From Verrucomicrobiales bacterium (lineage in GTDB: Bacteria > Verrucomicrobiota > Verrucomicrobiae > Limisphaerales > UBA1100): a DNA stretch of 25,607 bases. Within the stretch, counting starts at the first letter, position 1; each line of letters begins with the position of its first letter. Below the pieces are notes generated by a model. It searched no databases. It was not told where the DNA came from and saw only the letters and a list, made by a program, of their open reading frames with translations. Positions 1 to 7,786 of the stretch are shown here, piece after piece. The position numbers were made by a program, and so were the translations under genes. Location: the NCBI GenBank assembly GCA_002721895.1, contig PBLV01000009.1, positions 18,181 through 43,787 on the forward strand, given 5' to 3'.

Positions 1-425
1 TGGCGGGAAAGGTGGGTCCAGAAACGGGTGAGGCGCGGGAGGATGTGCTGGAGCTGGGCGAGCTCGATCTGCATCTTGCCTTCGCGGGTGCGGGCGCGCT
101 GGGCGAAGATGTCGAGGATGAGGGCGGTGCGGTCGAGGACCTTGCAGTCGAAGAGGCGCTCGAGATTGCGGGTTTGGGCGGGGGAAAGTTCGTCGTCAAA
201 GATGACGGTGTCGACGTCGCCCTGCTTGCAGCGGTCGGCGAACTCGGCGGCCTTGCCCTTGCCGATGAAGGTGGCGGCGTGGGGGCGGTCGAGTTTCTGG
301 AGGCCGTCGCCAATGATGTCGGCGCCGGCGGTGCTGGCGAGCTCGGCGAGTTCCTCGAGGGATTCGCGGGTGTCGATGAGGCTACCGTTTTTCAGCTCGG
401 CGCCGACGAGGAAGACCCGTTCCAT
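1..425 (-). CDS. hflX: GTPase HflX, N-terminal part (cut by left edge)
   Basis: The minus strand reads as an open frame from an ATG at 425 to the window edge, about 141 residues without a stop. It matches the N-terminal half of HflX: LIDTRESLEELAELA, then LQKLDRPHAATFIGKGKAAE, then FDDELSPAQTRNLE, LDRTALILDIFAQRA, and TREGKMQIELAQLQ followed by LPRLTRFWTHLSR. This is the HflX N-terminal domain plus the start of the helical linker; the GTPase domain lies outside the window. HflX is a ribosome-associated GTPase that splits stalled or stressed 70S/100S ribosomes (family knowledge). It is the last visible gene of the run dnaN-lspA-miaA-hflX, 26 nt after miaA; miaA-hflX adjacency is common in bacteria. 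The plus-strand open frame over the same bases is low-complexity (Gly/Ala/Glu) and is a shadow. Confidence 0.93.
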   Translation of the reverse strand, partial: MERVFLVGAELKNGSLIDTRESLEELAELASTAGADIIGDGLQKLDRPHAATFIGKGKAAEFADRCKQGDVDTVIFDDELSPAQTRNLERLFDCKVLDRTALILDIFAQRARTREGKMQIELAQLQHILPRLTRFWTHLSR

Positions 426-451
426 TTCCCCATTGTTTTCCGATAATGCCT

Positions 452-1336
452 TCAACGAATTGATTCAAGAATGCGTCTGGCTGTGTGCGCTGGTTTTTCC
501 TCCCTGAACACGCCGATGGGGATTGTTCCCTCCATTTTGCGGAACCACGTTTGTTGTCGTCGTGCGAACTGCCACGTTCGAGATTTTACCAAGGCGAGGG
601 TCTCGGGCAAGTCTCGTTCTCCTTTCTCGTGCTCTATAACCTGTTTATAACCAAGGGCTTGTTGAGCTGTTTTATTTTTCCCCAGCTCGGGCAGAATTGC
701 GCGCGTTTCCTCGACCAATCCTTGGGCAAACATTCCTTCCACCCGCTCGTTGATTCGGCTTCTTAAATCTTCTGGCTCTCTCTGGATTAGGAAAAAGTTT
801 GGCGGAACCTTTCCCGTCCAGTTTGCGCGCTGCGCGGAAAAGGGTTTTCCGGTTTGGCGAAGAACCTCCACCGCGCGAACCAATCTCCTTTTATTCTGGC
901 GATCAATCTCTCTGTACGTTGCCTCATCTTTTTCCCTTAGTTCCGCGACCAGCTCGGATGTCTCATTGGCTTCCAATTCCTTGCGCATTTTCTGGTCCGC
1001 CCCCGGTGCCGTTCCCAGTCCCTCCTGCCACGCCTGAAAATACAGTCCCGTTCCTCCGCAGAATATGGGAGTCTCCATTTTTCCCACGGCCTCGTCCGCT
1101 GCCTCCACAAACGTGGCCGCATCGAAAGTCTCGGTTATTTTTTTAATGTCTATGAGGTGATGGGGAACCTCGGCCCGTTCCCTCCGGCTGGGCTTGGCGG
1201 TTCCGATGTCCATGCCGCAATAAACCTGCATGGAATCCACGGAGATAATTTCCCCCCCAACCTCCCGGGCGATCTCCATGGCCACGGCGCTCTTCCCGGT
1301 TGCCGTTGCGCCGGCAATGAACAGGGGCGCTGCCAT
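452..1336 (-). CDS. miaA: tRNA dimethylallyltransferase MiaA
   Basis: 294 residues, close to the usual ~300. MiaA transfers a dimethylallyl group from DMAPP to N6 of A37 in tRNAs that read UNN codons. The P-loop GATATGKS lies at residues 9-16, followed by the family block SVDSMQVY (about 33-40) and IGTAKPS. The substrate-binding segment FCGGTGLYFQA and the C-terminal segments QQALGYKQV and KSRTWQFARRQQTWFRK are also typical. The ATG lies only 4 nt after the lspA stop, so the two are probably co-transcribed and may be translationally coupled. hflX follows. Family assignment is firm. Confidence 0.96.
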   Translation of the reverse strand: MAAPLFIAGATATGKSAVAMEIAREVGGEIISVDSMQVYCGMDIGTAKPSRRERAEVPHHLIDIKKITETFDAATFVEAADEAVGKMETPIFCGGTGLYFQAWQEGLGTAPGADQKMRKELEANETSELVAELREKDEATYREIDRQNKRRLVRAVEVLRQTGKPFSAQRANWTGKVPPNFFLIQREPEDLRSRINERVEGMFAQGLVEETRAILPELGKNKTAQQALGYKQVIEHEKGERDLPETLALVKSRTWQFARRQQTWFRKMEGTIPIGVFREEKPAHTARRILESIR

Positions 1337-1340
1337 GGAC

Positions 1341-1907
1341 CTACTCCTCTTCCCTTGCGGCAGCCTCGTATTCCCGCTCCTCCTGCCAAGCTATAACAAA
1401 GAGGCATGCTACCCCAGCACAAATGGCCGCATCGGCGATGTTAAATGCGGGCCATTCCAGTACGCTTCCTCCTCGCCGCTCGATGTAGACGCGTACAAAA
1501 TCCACCACGCTATCCCGAAAAACCCGGTCCACCAAATTCCCTAATATCCCCCCTAGTAGAAGTCCCAAGGCCACCTTGCTCATTCGTGTACCGTTGTCAA
1601 AATGGTGCCTGAACCATATCAATCCGCCCATGGCCACGAATGATATGACCGCCAGCATATTGTTCTTTCCCTGCAAAATGCTGAATGCCGCCCCGCTGTT
1701 GGTTCGATGAATAAAGTCCAGAAAACCTTGAATGACGACAACCCTTACCGTGGAATCATTGGGGTTCTCAAAGTGATGGACTACTATGGCCTTGGTGATT
1801 TGGTCCGCGATGAAAATGCCGAGACACACCTGCAGGATGATGCTCTCTCTCGCAAAGTCCCGGCGCTCTATGGCGGGTTCCCCGGAGTTGCCGCTTTCCT
1901 CGGTCAC
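1341..1907 (-). CDS. lspA: Lipoprotein signal peptidase (signal peptidase II)
   Basis: 188 residues, a little longer than the typical ~165 because of N- and C-terminal charged tails. LspA is an inner-membrane aspartyl protease that removes signal peptides from diacylglyceryl-modified prolipoproteins. Hydrophobic spans are visible near residues 24-40, 84-98, 112-126 and 160-175. The conserved blocks are NSGAAFSI (70-77), GGILGNLVDR with catalytic Asp127, and FNIADAAI with the second Asp159. It sits 12 nt after dnaN and 4 nt before miaA. The YwqK-like lipoprotein at 7787 would be a local substrate. Confidence 0.95.
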   Translation of the reverse strand: MTEESGNSGEPAIERRDFARESIILQVCLGIFIADQITKAIVVHHFENPNDSTVRVVVIQGFLDFIHRTNSGAAFSILQGKNNMLAVISFVAMGGLIWFRHHFDNGTRMSKVALGLLLGGILGNLVDRVFRDSVVDFVRVYIERRGGSVLEWPAFNIADAAICAGVACLFVIAWQEEREYEAAAREEE

Positions 1908-1919
1908 GGGTTCTGCACT

Positions 1920-3023
1920 TTAATTGGTTCTCATGGGCATGAGAACGTAGAGGAATGGCGTGTTGGATTTGATCACGCCCGGGCTGCTGCTGTCGCTCAA
2001 CTCGATGTAAACCTCGTCGCTTTCCAGAATTTTTAGCGGGTCCATGAGAAAGCTTGGGTTGAATGAAACCCGGATCTCATCTCCCTTGTAATTGATGGCA
2101 ATGCTCTCCTTGCCTTCGCCTACTTCGGGACTGTTTGCGTTGATGGTTAGGTTGTTGTCCCCAAAGGTGAGTGTGACGGAGTTGGCCTTATCACTGGTGA
2201 CTTGATCCGCGCGCCGCAGCGCGTGCAATACTTCTTCGCGGACAAGAGGAATCCTCTCCTTCGATTCCTTCGGAATGACCTGCTTATAGTTGGGATAACT
2301 GCCTTCCACCAATTTGCTAAATAGCTTGATGGGTTCCACTCCCTCTTGGGTCAGCGTAAACTCCGCCTGCGTTTCTCCCAGCCGAATGGCCACTTCCCCG
2401 TTGCTTCCCAGCAACCTGCCCAGTTCCCCAATCGCCTTGCTGGGCACAATAAATTCTCCGGTCGCACCTCCTTCAATTTCCTCCTCCACCAGCGCAAGCC
2501 GCCTACCATCCGTAGCCACCAAGATTGCCTTCTCCCCCTCAAGCTTGAAATACACGCCATTCAGCACAAAGCGCGACTCATCCGTGGATATGGCGTAGCT
2601 CACCTTGCGCAGCATTTCCTTGAGCTTGGCTTGAGGCAGGTTGACTTGACTGTTTTCCTTGAACTTCGGCAAAGGAGGAAAATCGTCCGCCGGAATCCCG
2701 TTTAGCTTGTAAACGGAGGCCCCTGATTGGATGGTGCACTTGTCCTTGCCATCCACGTTAATCTCGATTTCCCCGCTCTCTATTTCCCTTACCAACCCAA
2801 ACAGCCGTTTTGCGGGCAACGTGGTCAATCCCTCCTGCTCCACGTTAGCCTCAATGGCCCCGATGAGAGTGGCTTCCAAATCCGTGGCTCGCAGTTCTAG
2901 GCGCTTCTCCCCTGCGGCGAGCAGGACGTTTGAAAGAATAGGCAGGGTGGTGCGTGCGCCCACTACATTCTGGACAGCCTGCAGGCCGTTGACCAGGTCC
3001 TCCTTGGCGACGGTGATTTTCAC
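1920..3023 (-). CDS. dnaN: DNA polymerase III beta sliding clamp
   Basis: 367 residues, the normal clamp length, beginning MKITVAKEDLVNGLQAVQNV and ending FLYVLMPMRTN, which resembles the usual ...YVVMPMRL clamp C-terminus. The clamp is a ring-shaped homodimer of three repeated folds per subunit that tethers Pol III to DNA. Recognisable blocks are RTTLPILSNVLLAA, LRATDLEATLIG, LPAKRLFGLVRE, FVLNGVYFKLEG and VATDGRRLALVE. It heads the run with lspA, miaA and hflX. dnaA is not next to it here. The upstream 190 bp contain promoter-like and DnaA-box-like sequences. Confidence 0.96.
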   Translation of the reverse strand: MKITVAKEDLVNGLQAVQNVVGARTTLPILSNVLLAAGEKRLELRATDLEATLIGAIEANVEQEGLTTLPAKRLFGLVREIESGEIEINVDGKDKCTIQSGASVYKLNGIPADDFPPLPKFKENSQVNLPQAKLKEMLRKVSYAISTDESRFVLNGVYFKLEGEKAILVATDGRRLALVEEEIEGGATGEFIVPSKAIGELGRLLGSNGEVAIRLGETQAEFTLTQEGVEPIKLFSKLVEGSYPNYKQVIPKESKERIPLVREEVLHALRRADQVTSDKANSVTLTFGDNNLTINANSPEVGEGKESIAINYKGDEIRVSFNPSFLMDPLKILESDEVYIELSDSSSPGVIKSNTPFLYVLMPMRTN

Positions 3024-3215
3024 AAGTGCTTACTAATTGAATTCTTCAGTAAAGTGTATCCCTATTAATAAGGGCTGTGGATAGTCCAAACAACTGGGGC
3101 CGTCAAGGAATCCCCCCCTAAATAGTGCCCAAATTGTACACAGCGAATGTTCAGAAGTAGACTGTTAGCAAGGAACAAGAATGGGAGAATGCCCAACATC
3201 TTCAATAACTCCATT
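3024..3215. other. dnaN upstream intergenic region with two DnaA-box-like 9-mers
   Basis: A 192-bp AT-richer gap between dnaN and the cysteine desulfurase. It contains CTATCCACA (minus strand, 3084-3076) and TTGTACACA (plus strand, 3134-3142), each one mismatch from the relaxed DnaA box TTWTNCACA. It also contains the near-palindrome CCCTATTAATAAGGG (3060-3074). Two imperfect boxes are too few to call an origin. No gene is supported in the gap. Confidence 0.35.
3078..3106 (-). promoter_or_regulatory. Candidate dnaN promoter (-35/-10)
   Basis: On the minus strand TTGACG (3106-3101) is followed after exactly 17 nt by TATCCA (3083-3078). The -35 matches the sigma-70 consensus at 5 of 6 positions; the -10 matches at only 3 of 6. 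It lies about 55 nt upstream of the dnaN start. The -10 overlaps a DnaA-box-like sequence, which would allow DnaA to influence dnaN. This is inference. Confidence 0.35.
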
Positions 3216-4385
3216 TCATTCACAGGCAGTTGGGGAGGTTGTTGGGCGGCAAATCTGGTTCAGCACGCGGGGAAAGGCGTCGGCAAAGGCGACAATTTCC
3301 TCCTTTGTTGTTTCCCGGCCCATGGAAACGCGGATTAGCGCGTTAGCCTCGGAGGAGTCAACACCCATGGCCGCAAGCACATGGGAGGGAGAAACGGAAC
3401 CCGAAGAACACGCCGAACCGCTACTGACACAGAAGCCTTCAAGATCAAAAGCGGAGAGAGCAGCGATAGAATCAGTTCCCTTTAACGAAAAAGCAATCGT
3501 ATTTGGGAGAGAAAAACATGAATTTCCACGAAAAGAAGCAAATTCTGACCGATCGACCACAATTTTCAATTGCTCAAAAAGAGGAGAGAGTTTGTGTGCG
3601 GGAAAGACGGGGGCGGAGACAAAATGTTCCAAGGCGGAAGTTAGGCCAATAATTGCGGGCACGTTTTCGGTCCCCGCGCGGCGTTCGTTTTCGTGTGTGC
3701 CGCCATGAATCAGAGGGGGAAGTTGCAAGGGGGAACGAGAGAAAAGAACGCCGGCCCCTTTGGGACCGTGCAATTTGTGGGAGCAGAGAGACACGAAATC
3801 GGCGTTGAATTGGTCCATTCCGGAAAAGGGAAGTTTGCCAAATGCCTGAACGGCATCGGTATGGAAAAGAGTGCCGTTATTGGCACAAACCTCACCCACC
3901 TCGGACACAGGTTGGAGGGTCCCAACCTCATTGTTGGCGGCCATCAATGAAACCAAAGCGGTGTCGGGGCGAATGGCCTCGCAAATGGCTTCGGCAGGGA
4001 CACGACCCGTGGAATCCGGCGGGATCACGGAGAGTTCATAACCGGCATTATTCGCAAGATATTCACACGCATGAAGGACGGCATGATGCTCAATGGCGGA
4101 GGTGACCAAGTGTCGCCCTTTCTCACGCCCCAACCATGCGCCACACATGATCGCCTGATTGCAACTCTCGGTGGCGCCACTGGTGAAAATAATCTCACTC
4201 GGCTTGCAGCGCAGAACATTGGCACAACGTTCCCGAGCATCATCCAAGGCAGCCCGAGCGCGTTGTCCTACGTGGTGCACACTGGAAGGATTGCCATAAA
4301 TTTCTCCCAAGTAAGGGAGCATCGCCTCCTTCACGGATTCATCCAAGGGCGTTGTGGCGTTGTAATCCAAATAAATCGTGCGCAC
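3216..4385 (-). CDS. Cysteine desulfurase, NifS/IscS family (class V aminotransferase fold)
   Basis: 389 residues, full length for the family. It is a PLP enzyme that removes sulfur from L-cysteine, giving alanine and an enzyme persulfide used for Fe-S clusters, tRNA thiolation or other thio-cofactors. It starts with the canonical IYLDYNATTPLD, followed by GNPSSVHHVGQRAR. Other features are FTSGATES (67-74), His101 in IEHHAV, Asp177 in HTDAVQ, and the PLP Schiff-base Lys204 in SHKLHGPKG. The catalytic Cys326 sits in SSGSACSSGS, the long flexible-loop type seen in group I (IscS/NifS). No iscU, iscA or thiI is adjacent, so its sulfur acceptor cannot be inferred here. Its start is 29 bp from the divergent uppP start, so the two promoters must overlap each other or the genes. 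Confidence 0.95.
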   Translation of the reverse strand: MRTIYLDYNATTPLDESVKEAMLPYLGEIYGNPSSVHHVGQRARAALDDARERCANVLRCKPSEIIFTSGATESCNQAIMCGAWLGREKGRHLVTSAIEHHAVLHACEYLANNAGYELSVIPPDSTGRVPAEAICEAIRPDTALVSLMAANNEVGTLQPVSEVGEVCANNGTLFHTDAVQAFGKLPFSGMDQFNADFVSLCSHKLHGPKGAGVLFSRSPLQLPPLIHGGTHENERRAGTENVPAIIGLTSALEHFVSAPVFPAHKLSPLFEQLKIVVDRSEFASFRGNSCFSLPNTIAFSLKGTDSIAALSAFDLEGFCVSSGSACSSGSVSPSHVLAAMGVDSSEANALIRVSMGRETTKEEIVAFADAFPRVLNQICRPTTSPTACE

Positions 4386-4414
4386 ACCAACTGATTAGCC
4401 CATACTCGGCGGCG

Positions 4415-5269
4415 ATGCCAGACTGGCTTGTCGTCATCTTCTTGGGAATCGTGGAAGGCATCACCGAGTTTCTTCCCGTATCATCCACAGGGCATCTAAT
4501 TTTGTGCGAGGGATTCCTGCCGGATGCCCTGAAGGACGAAGGCGCGCGGGAAGTGTTTTTGATCACGATTCAAAGTGGTGCCGTCCTTGCAGTGGTGGCA
4601 GTTTTCATGGATAGACTGAGGGAGTTGGGGGAAACATGGAGCGAGCCCGGCACGAGGGATTACCTTAAAAAGCTCACTTTTGCCTTTGTTTTCACGGGTT
4701 TTATGGGGTTGGCCATGGAAAAGGCGATCGAAGGGAACGGAGGAAGCTTTTTGAAAGATGATCCCCTACCCGTGGCGTGGGCACTTTTGATCGGAGGGAT
4801 TCTATTCATAGCCATCGAGCATTGGCTTAAGGATAAGAGAACGGATGAGTCAAGGGAGGACGAGGCAACACAAATCACTTGGACGATTGCACTGGCGTTC
4901 GGAGTGGCGCAATTGGTGGCGGCATTTTTCCCCGGCGCATCAAGAAGTGGCACGACTATTCTGGTAGGACTGCTGTTGGGAATGCGGCGCCCCATGGCGG
5001 TAGAGTTTTCATTTCTCTTGGGAGTGCCCACGTTGCTGGCGGCGGGCGGCTATAAAATGACACAAGCCGCGCCAGGAATCTTGTCGGAGATGTGGGTCCA
5101 ACTACTTTTGGGAACCGTGGTCTCGGCGGTGACGGCGTTCCTCGCTGTCCGCTGGCTACTGCAATATGTTCAGACGCACACATTTGTAGCCTTTGGTTGG
5201 TACCGGATCGTGCTGGGAGGGGCTATTTTAGTGGCGGCGGCATCGGGATGGCTGGGAAAAAGTGGGTAA
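4415..5269 (+). CDS. uppP: Undecaprenyl-diphosphatase UppP/BacA
   Basis: 284 residues from the ATG at 4415, where the protein begins MPDWLVVIFLGIVEGITEFL as in other UppP proteins. An upstream in-frame ATG at 4352 would lie inside the desulfurase gene and add a non-family extension. UppP is a polytopic inner-membrane enzyme that dephosphorylates undecaprenyl pyrophosphate to recycle the peptidoglycan lipid carrier. The two signature motifs are present: EGITEFLPVSSTGHL (14-28, acidic E14 and E18) and PGASRSGTT (173-181). Several hydrophobic spans follow. It is transcribed divergently from the cysteine desulfurase. Confidence 0.95.
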   Translation: MPDWLVVIFLGIVEGITEFLPVSSTGHLILCEGFLPDALKDEGAREVFLITIQSGAVLAVVAVFMDRLRELGETWSEPGTRDYLKKLTFAFVFTGFMGLAMEKAIEGNGGSFLKDDPLPVAWALLIGGILFIAIEHWLKDKRTDESREDEATQITWTIALAFGVAQLVAAFFPGASRSGTTILVGLLLGMRRPMAVEFSFLLGVPTLLAAGGYKMTQAAPGILSEMWVQLLLGTVVSAVTAFLAVRWLLQYVQTHTFVAFGWYRIVLGGAILVAAASGWLGKSG

Positions 5270-5332
5270 AAATCATCCAAAAACCCGACGAGAAAAATTG
5301 CCAAAACCGGGCAAAGACGAATTCTGTTCACA

Positions 5333-6433
5333 ATGATTATGCACAGATTATTCAGAAAGTTAATGCGAGTAGGAATTGGGGTTGTGTTGGTGACAGCTTC
5401 AGCAGCAAATGCCGCGGTCATCGAGACATTTGCGGGCACGGGAAAAAGCGGATTTTCCGGGGACGGAGGCTCGGCGGATCGGGCCCAAATCTCAGGGCCC
5501 TTTGGAGTGGTTCGCGGACCGGACGGAGCCATTTACATCTGTGACACCTTCAATCACGCCATACGGCGTGTCTCCCAAGGCCGAATCACCACAGTCGCGG
5601 GCACTGGGGAAAAGGGGTACGAAGGCGATGGTGGCCCGGCCAAACGGGCACGGCTTAATGAGCCCTATGAAATTCGGTTTGATGGCGAAGGGCACATGTT
5701 TTTTGTGGAAATGAAAAACCATCTCGTGCGGCGTGTGGACGCGAAAACCGGTCGAATCAGCACATTTGCCGGCACAGGCAAACCGGGATTTTCCGGGGAT
5801 GACGGTCCCGCCAAAAAAGCCCGGCTCAAGGCACCGCATAGCATCCAGTTTGGGCCGGGCGGACACATGTACATTTGCGATATTGGTAACCATCGCATCC
5901 GGCGCGTGGATGCCAAAACGGGACAAATCGTCACATTCGCGGGCACAGGGGAACGCAAGCCAACCCCGAATGGCGCGCCAATTGTTGGCACTCCTCTCAA
6001 TGGACCGCGCGCCATTGACTTTGAGGGGCATCAAATGTGGCTGGCATTACGGGAGGGAAACGCGGTTTACCGGTTGGATCTCAAGCGCGGCACGGTCCAT
6101 CATGAGGCGGGAACAGGCAAAAGAGGGTTTACCGGCAACGGAGGGCTGGCGAAGAAAGCGACTCTATCCGGGCCCAAGGGAATCGCCGTGGGGCCTGAGG
6201 GAAACATTTATTTGGCCGATACGGAGAGCCATTCCGTGCGCATGATCGACCGTAAATCCGGCAAATTGGAACTTATAGCGGGAACCGGCAAGAAGGGAGA
6301 CGGACCGGAAGGCGATCCACTGAAATGCCGGATGGACCGGTTGCATGGAATTTTTGTGGACCGGGATGGATCCATCTTTGTGGGAGACACCAACACCCAT
6401 CGCGTGCGGGTTATTCGGCAAACCCATCGCTAA
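5333..6433 (+). CDS. Exported NHL-repeat six-bladed beta-propeller protein
   Basis: 366 residues. A signal peptide is visible: basic MIMHRLFRKLMR, hydrophobic VGIGVVLVTASA, and a probable cleavage after ANA (27). The rest is six repeats of about 56 residues starting near 30, 85, 142, 199, 255 and 312. Each begins with an AGTG motif, mostly followed by GxxGxGGxAxxA, then a G-x-IYICDTxNHxIRRVD-like NHL core. Six units fit one closed six-bladed propeller occupying the whole mature protein. NHL propellers bind proteins, nucleic acids or polysaccharides, and some are lyases; no catalytic residues can be assigned. Blade 4 is the most degenerate and lacks the GFSGDGG loop. Likely periplasmic or secreted. 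The start (Met1 or Met3) is uncertain because no good Shine-Dalgarno sequence is seen. Confidence 0.85.
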   Translation: MIMHRLFRKLMRVGIGVVLVTASAANAAVIETFAGTGKSGFSGDGGSADRAQISGPFGVVRGPDGAIYICDTFNHAIRRVSQGRITTVAGTGEKGYEGDGGPAKRARLNEPYEIRFDGEGHMFFVEMKNHLVRRVDAKTGRISTFAGTGKPGFSGDDGPAKKARLKAPHSIQFGPGGHMYICDIGNHRIRRVDAKTGQIVTFAGTGERKPTPNGAPIVGTPLNGPRAIDFEGHQMWLALREGNAVYRLDLKRGTVHHEAGTGKRGFTGNGGLAKKATLSGPKGIAVGPEGNIYLADTESHSVRMIDRKSGKLELIAGTGKKGDGPEGDPLKCRMDRLHGIFVDRDGSIFVGDTNTHRVRVIRQTHR

Positions 6434-6505
6434 AGAAAAGGCGGCGATTGCCGATTAACCCATTGAACGGCGGCGTTATGCCTAGCCGCCGGACAATCGG
6501 CAAAC

Positions 6506-6823
6506 ATGCAGCATTTTGTGTCAATGGCCGGCACGGGCGGCTTTGTTCTCGTTTTTGGCCTGAACTTGGTCAACGGCAACGATCCGGGTCGTGCAGTAAT
6601 AGGTTCCCTTGTGGCCGCTCTTGCATTTGCTATTTTTGTCCGGTTTTTCATGAGGAGCACGTACACGCAGTTGCATCAATCTCTCTATGAGAAACAAGTG
6701 GCCGCTGCTCAAGCTGCTGCGGAGGAAGCCAACGCGGCTGAAGAACAACAAGCCGTGGAGCAGGTCGAGGCGGCTGAGGAAACGCCCGAGCCGATAGAGG
6801 CGGAACCCGCGCCGGCCGCATAA
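6506..6823 (+). CDS. Small membrane protein with Ala/Glu-rich coiled tail, unrecognised
   Basis: 105 residues. One strong hydrophobic span (about 30-48, AVIGSLVAALAFAIFVRFFM) is preceded by a weaker one (10-21) containing glycines. The C-terminal half (55-105) is rich in Ala, Glu and Gln with coiled-coil-like spacing, ending in an acidic Pro-rich tail EPIEAEPAPAA. I do not recognise a family. The shape slightly resembles SecG-like or envelope-tether proteins, but no motif supports either. It lies 72 nt after the NHL gene, on the same strand. The coding-like hydrophobic-then-amphipathic pattern argues that it is real. Confidence 0.6.
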   Translation: MQHFVSMAGTGGFVLVFGLNLVNGNDPGRAVIGSLVAALAFAIFVRFFMRSTYTQLHQSLYEKQVAAAQAAAEEANAAEEQQAVEQVEAAEETPEPIEAEPAPAA

Positions 6824-6916
6824 CCCGCATTAAGTTGGCGACAAAAAGATTGCGCCCTCCGCTTGCTTCGGCACAATCGGCGCGAACCCCATTTGGAAAC
6901 ACACAGACTAATTCTC

Positions 6917-7375
6917 ATGAAAAAACTCCAGGTTGCTGCCATCAGCCTCTTCTCTCTGGCCCTTGCATTGCCATTGGGCGCGGACGAAAAACCCAAGCGT
7001 CAACCCTCCGCAAAGGGTGCCAAGGTCTATATCATTTCCCCCAAGAACGGCAAAACCGTGAAGTCCGGCAAGGTCAAGGTGGTCTTCGGGCTGTCCGGCA
7101 TGGGCATTTGCCCCGCAACGCTGGCGGGCCCGGACGGCAAACCCCTCCCCTACACTGGACATCATCATCTTCTGCTCAACGCCAAGGAAATGCCGCCCAT
7201 GAACGCACCGCTCGCGGCCTCGCCCTCGCTGCTGCATTTTGGCAAAGGCCAATCGGAAACCACGCTGGAACTCAAGCCGGGCACGCACACGCTGCAGTTG
7301 GTTTTCGCGGATTGGCTGCACATTCCGCATGACCCGCCGTTGATTTCCAAGAAAGTCACCATCACGGTGAAGTAA
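6917..7375 (+). CDS. Exported DUF4399 protein
   Basis: 152 residues from the ATG at 6917. This start gives a good signal peptide (MKKLQVAAISLFSLALALPLGA, cleavage near residue 22); the upstream in-frame start at 6863 adds a non-signal extension. The body matches the DUF4399 pattern: SPKNGKTVKSGKVKVVFGLSGMG (41-63), then the His-rich GHHHLLL (81-87), then HFGKGQSETTLELKPG (107-122), HTLQLVFADWLHIPHDPP and a terminal KKVTITV strand. The histidine cluster hints at metal binding, but the family's function is unknown. A strong terminator follows 26 nt after the stop. Confidence 0.88.
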   Translation: MKKLQVAAISLFSLALALPLGADEKPKRQPSAKGAKVYIISPKNGKTVKSGKVKVVFGLSGMGICPATLAGPDGKPLPYTGHHHLLLNAKEMPPMNAPLAASPSLLHFGKGQSETTLELKPGTHTLQLVFADWLHIPHDPPLISKKVTITVK

Positions 7376-7401
7376 GGGCCAACAAATCATTTTAAAACCG
7401 C

Positions 7402-7428
7402 AAACCCTCCCCTTTGGGAGGGTTTTTT
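7402..7428 (+). terminator. Rho-independent terminator after the DUF4399 gene
   Basis: A perfect 10-bp stem AAACCCTCCC / GGGAGGGTTT with a four-base loop CTTT runs directly into a run of six T (7423-7428). It is oriented for plus-strand transcripts and ends the 6917-7375 gene. Confidence 0.92.
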
Positions 7429-7786
7429 GGTGCAAAGAAAGACAACACCAAGAAAAGAGGCGGCAGCCAGACACTGTGGCTTTTACATCCAACGGCGGGC
7501 CTCTCCCCCCGTTATTCCTTAGTGCGCCCGGCCACCGCCAAGTTGACTAAACCGGCTAGTCAGCGCGCGCGTGCACAGAACGCCCGCGCAGCGAACCAAT
7601 ATAGCACCAAAAAGAGAACCACGCAGAAAAAAGACAGGGCGCCATGTGAACAAGCTGTGAATAAGATTGATTTTCAGCCTCTTTTCCCGTATTTTTTCCC
7701 ACGTCGAGCGGCTTTCCTCTGGGAGTGGTGTCGGCGCGGTCAGGGAACGACTGCCGCCGACTTGGAACGGAAACGCGACGGACAAA
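7429..7786. other. 358-bp intergenic region
   Basis: No convincing gene is seen; open frames here lack family features or plausible starts. A small inverted repeat TGACTA-N7-TAGTCA lies at 7544-7562. It may contain the promoter of the following lipoprotein gene, but no clear -35/-10 pair was found. Confidence 0.4.

Noticed and set aside
12..507. Plus-strand open frames over the left edge
   Set aside because: They are Gly/Ala/Glu- or Ser/Arg-rich shadows of hflX, which is read on the minus strand with clear family motifs.
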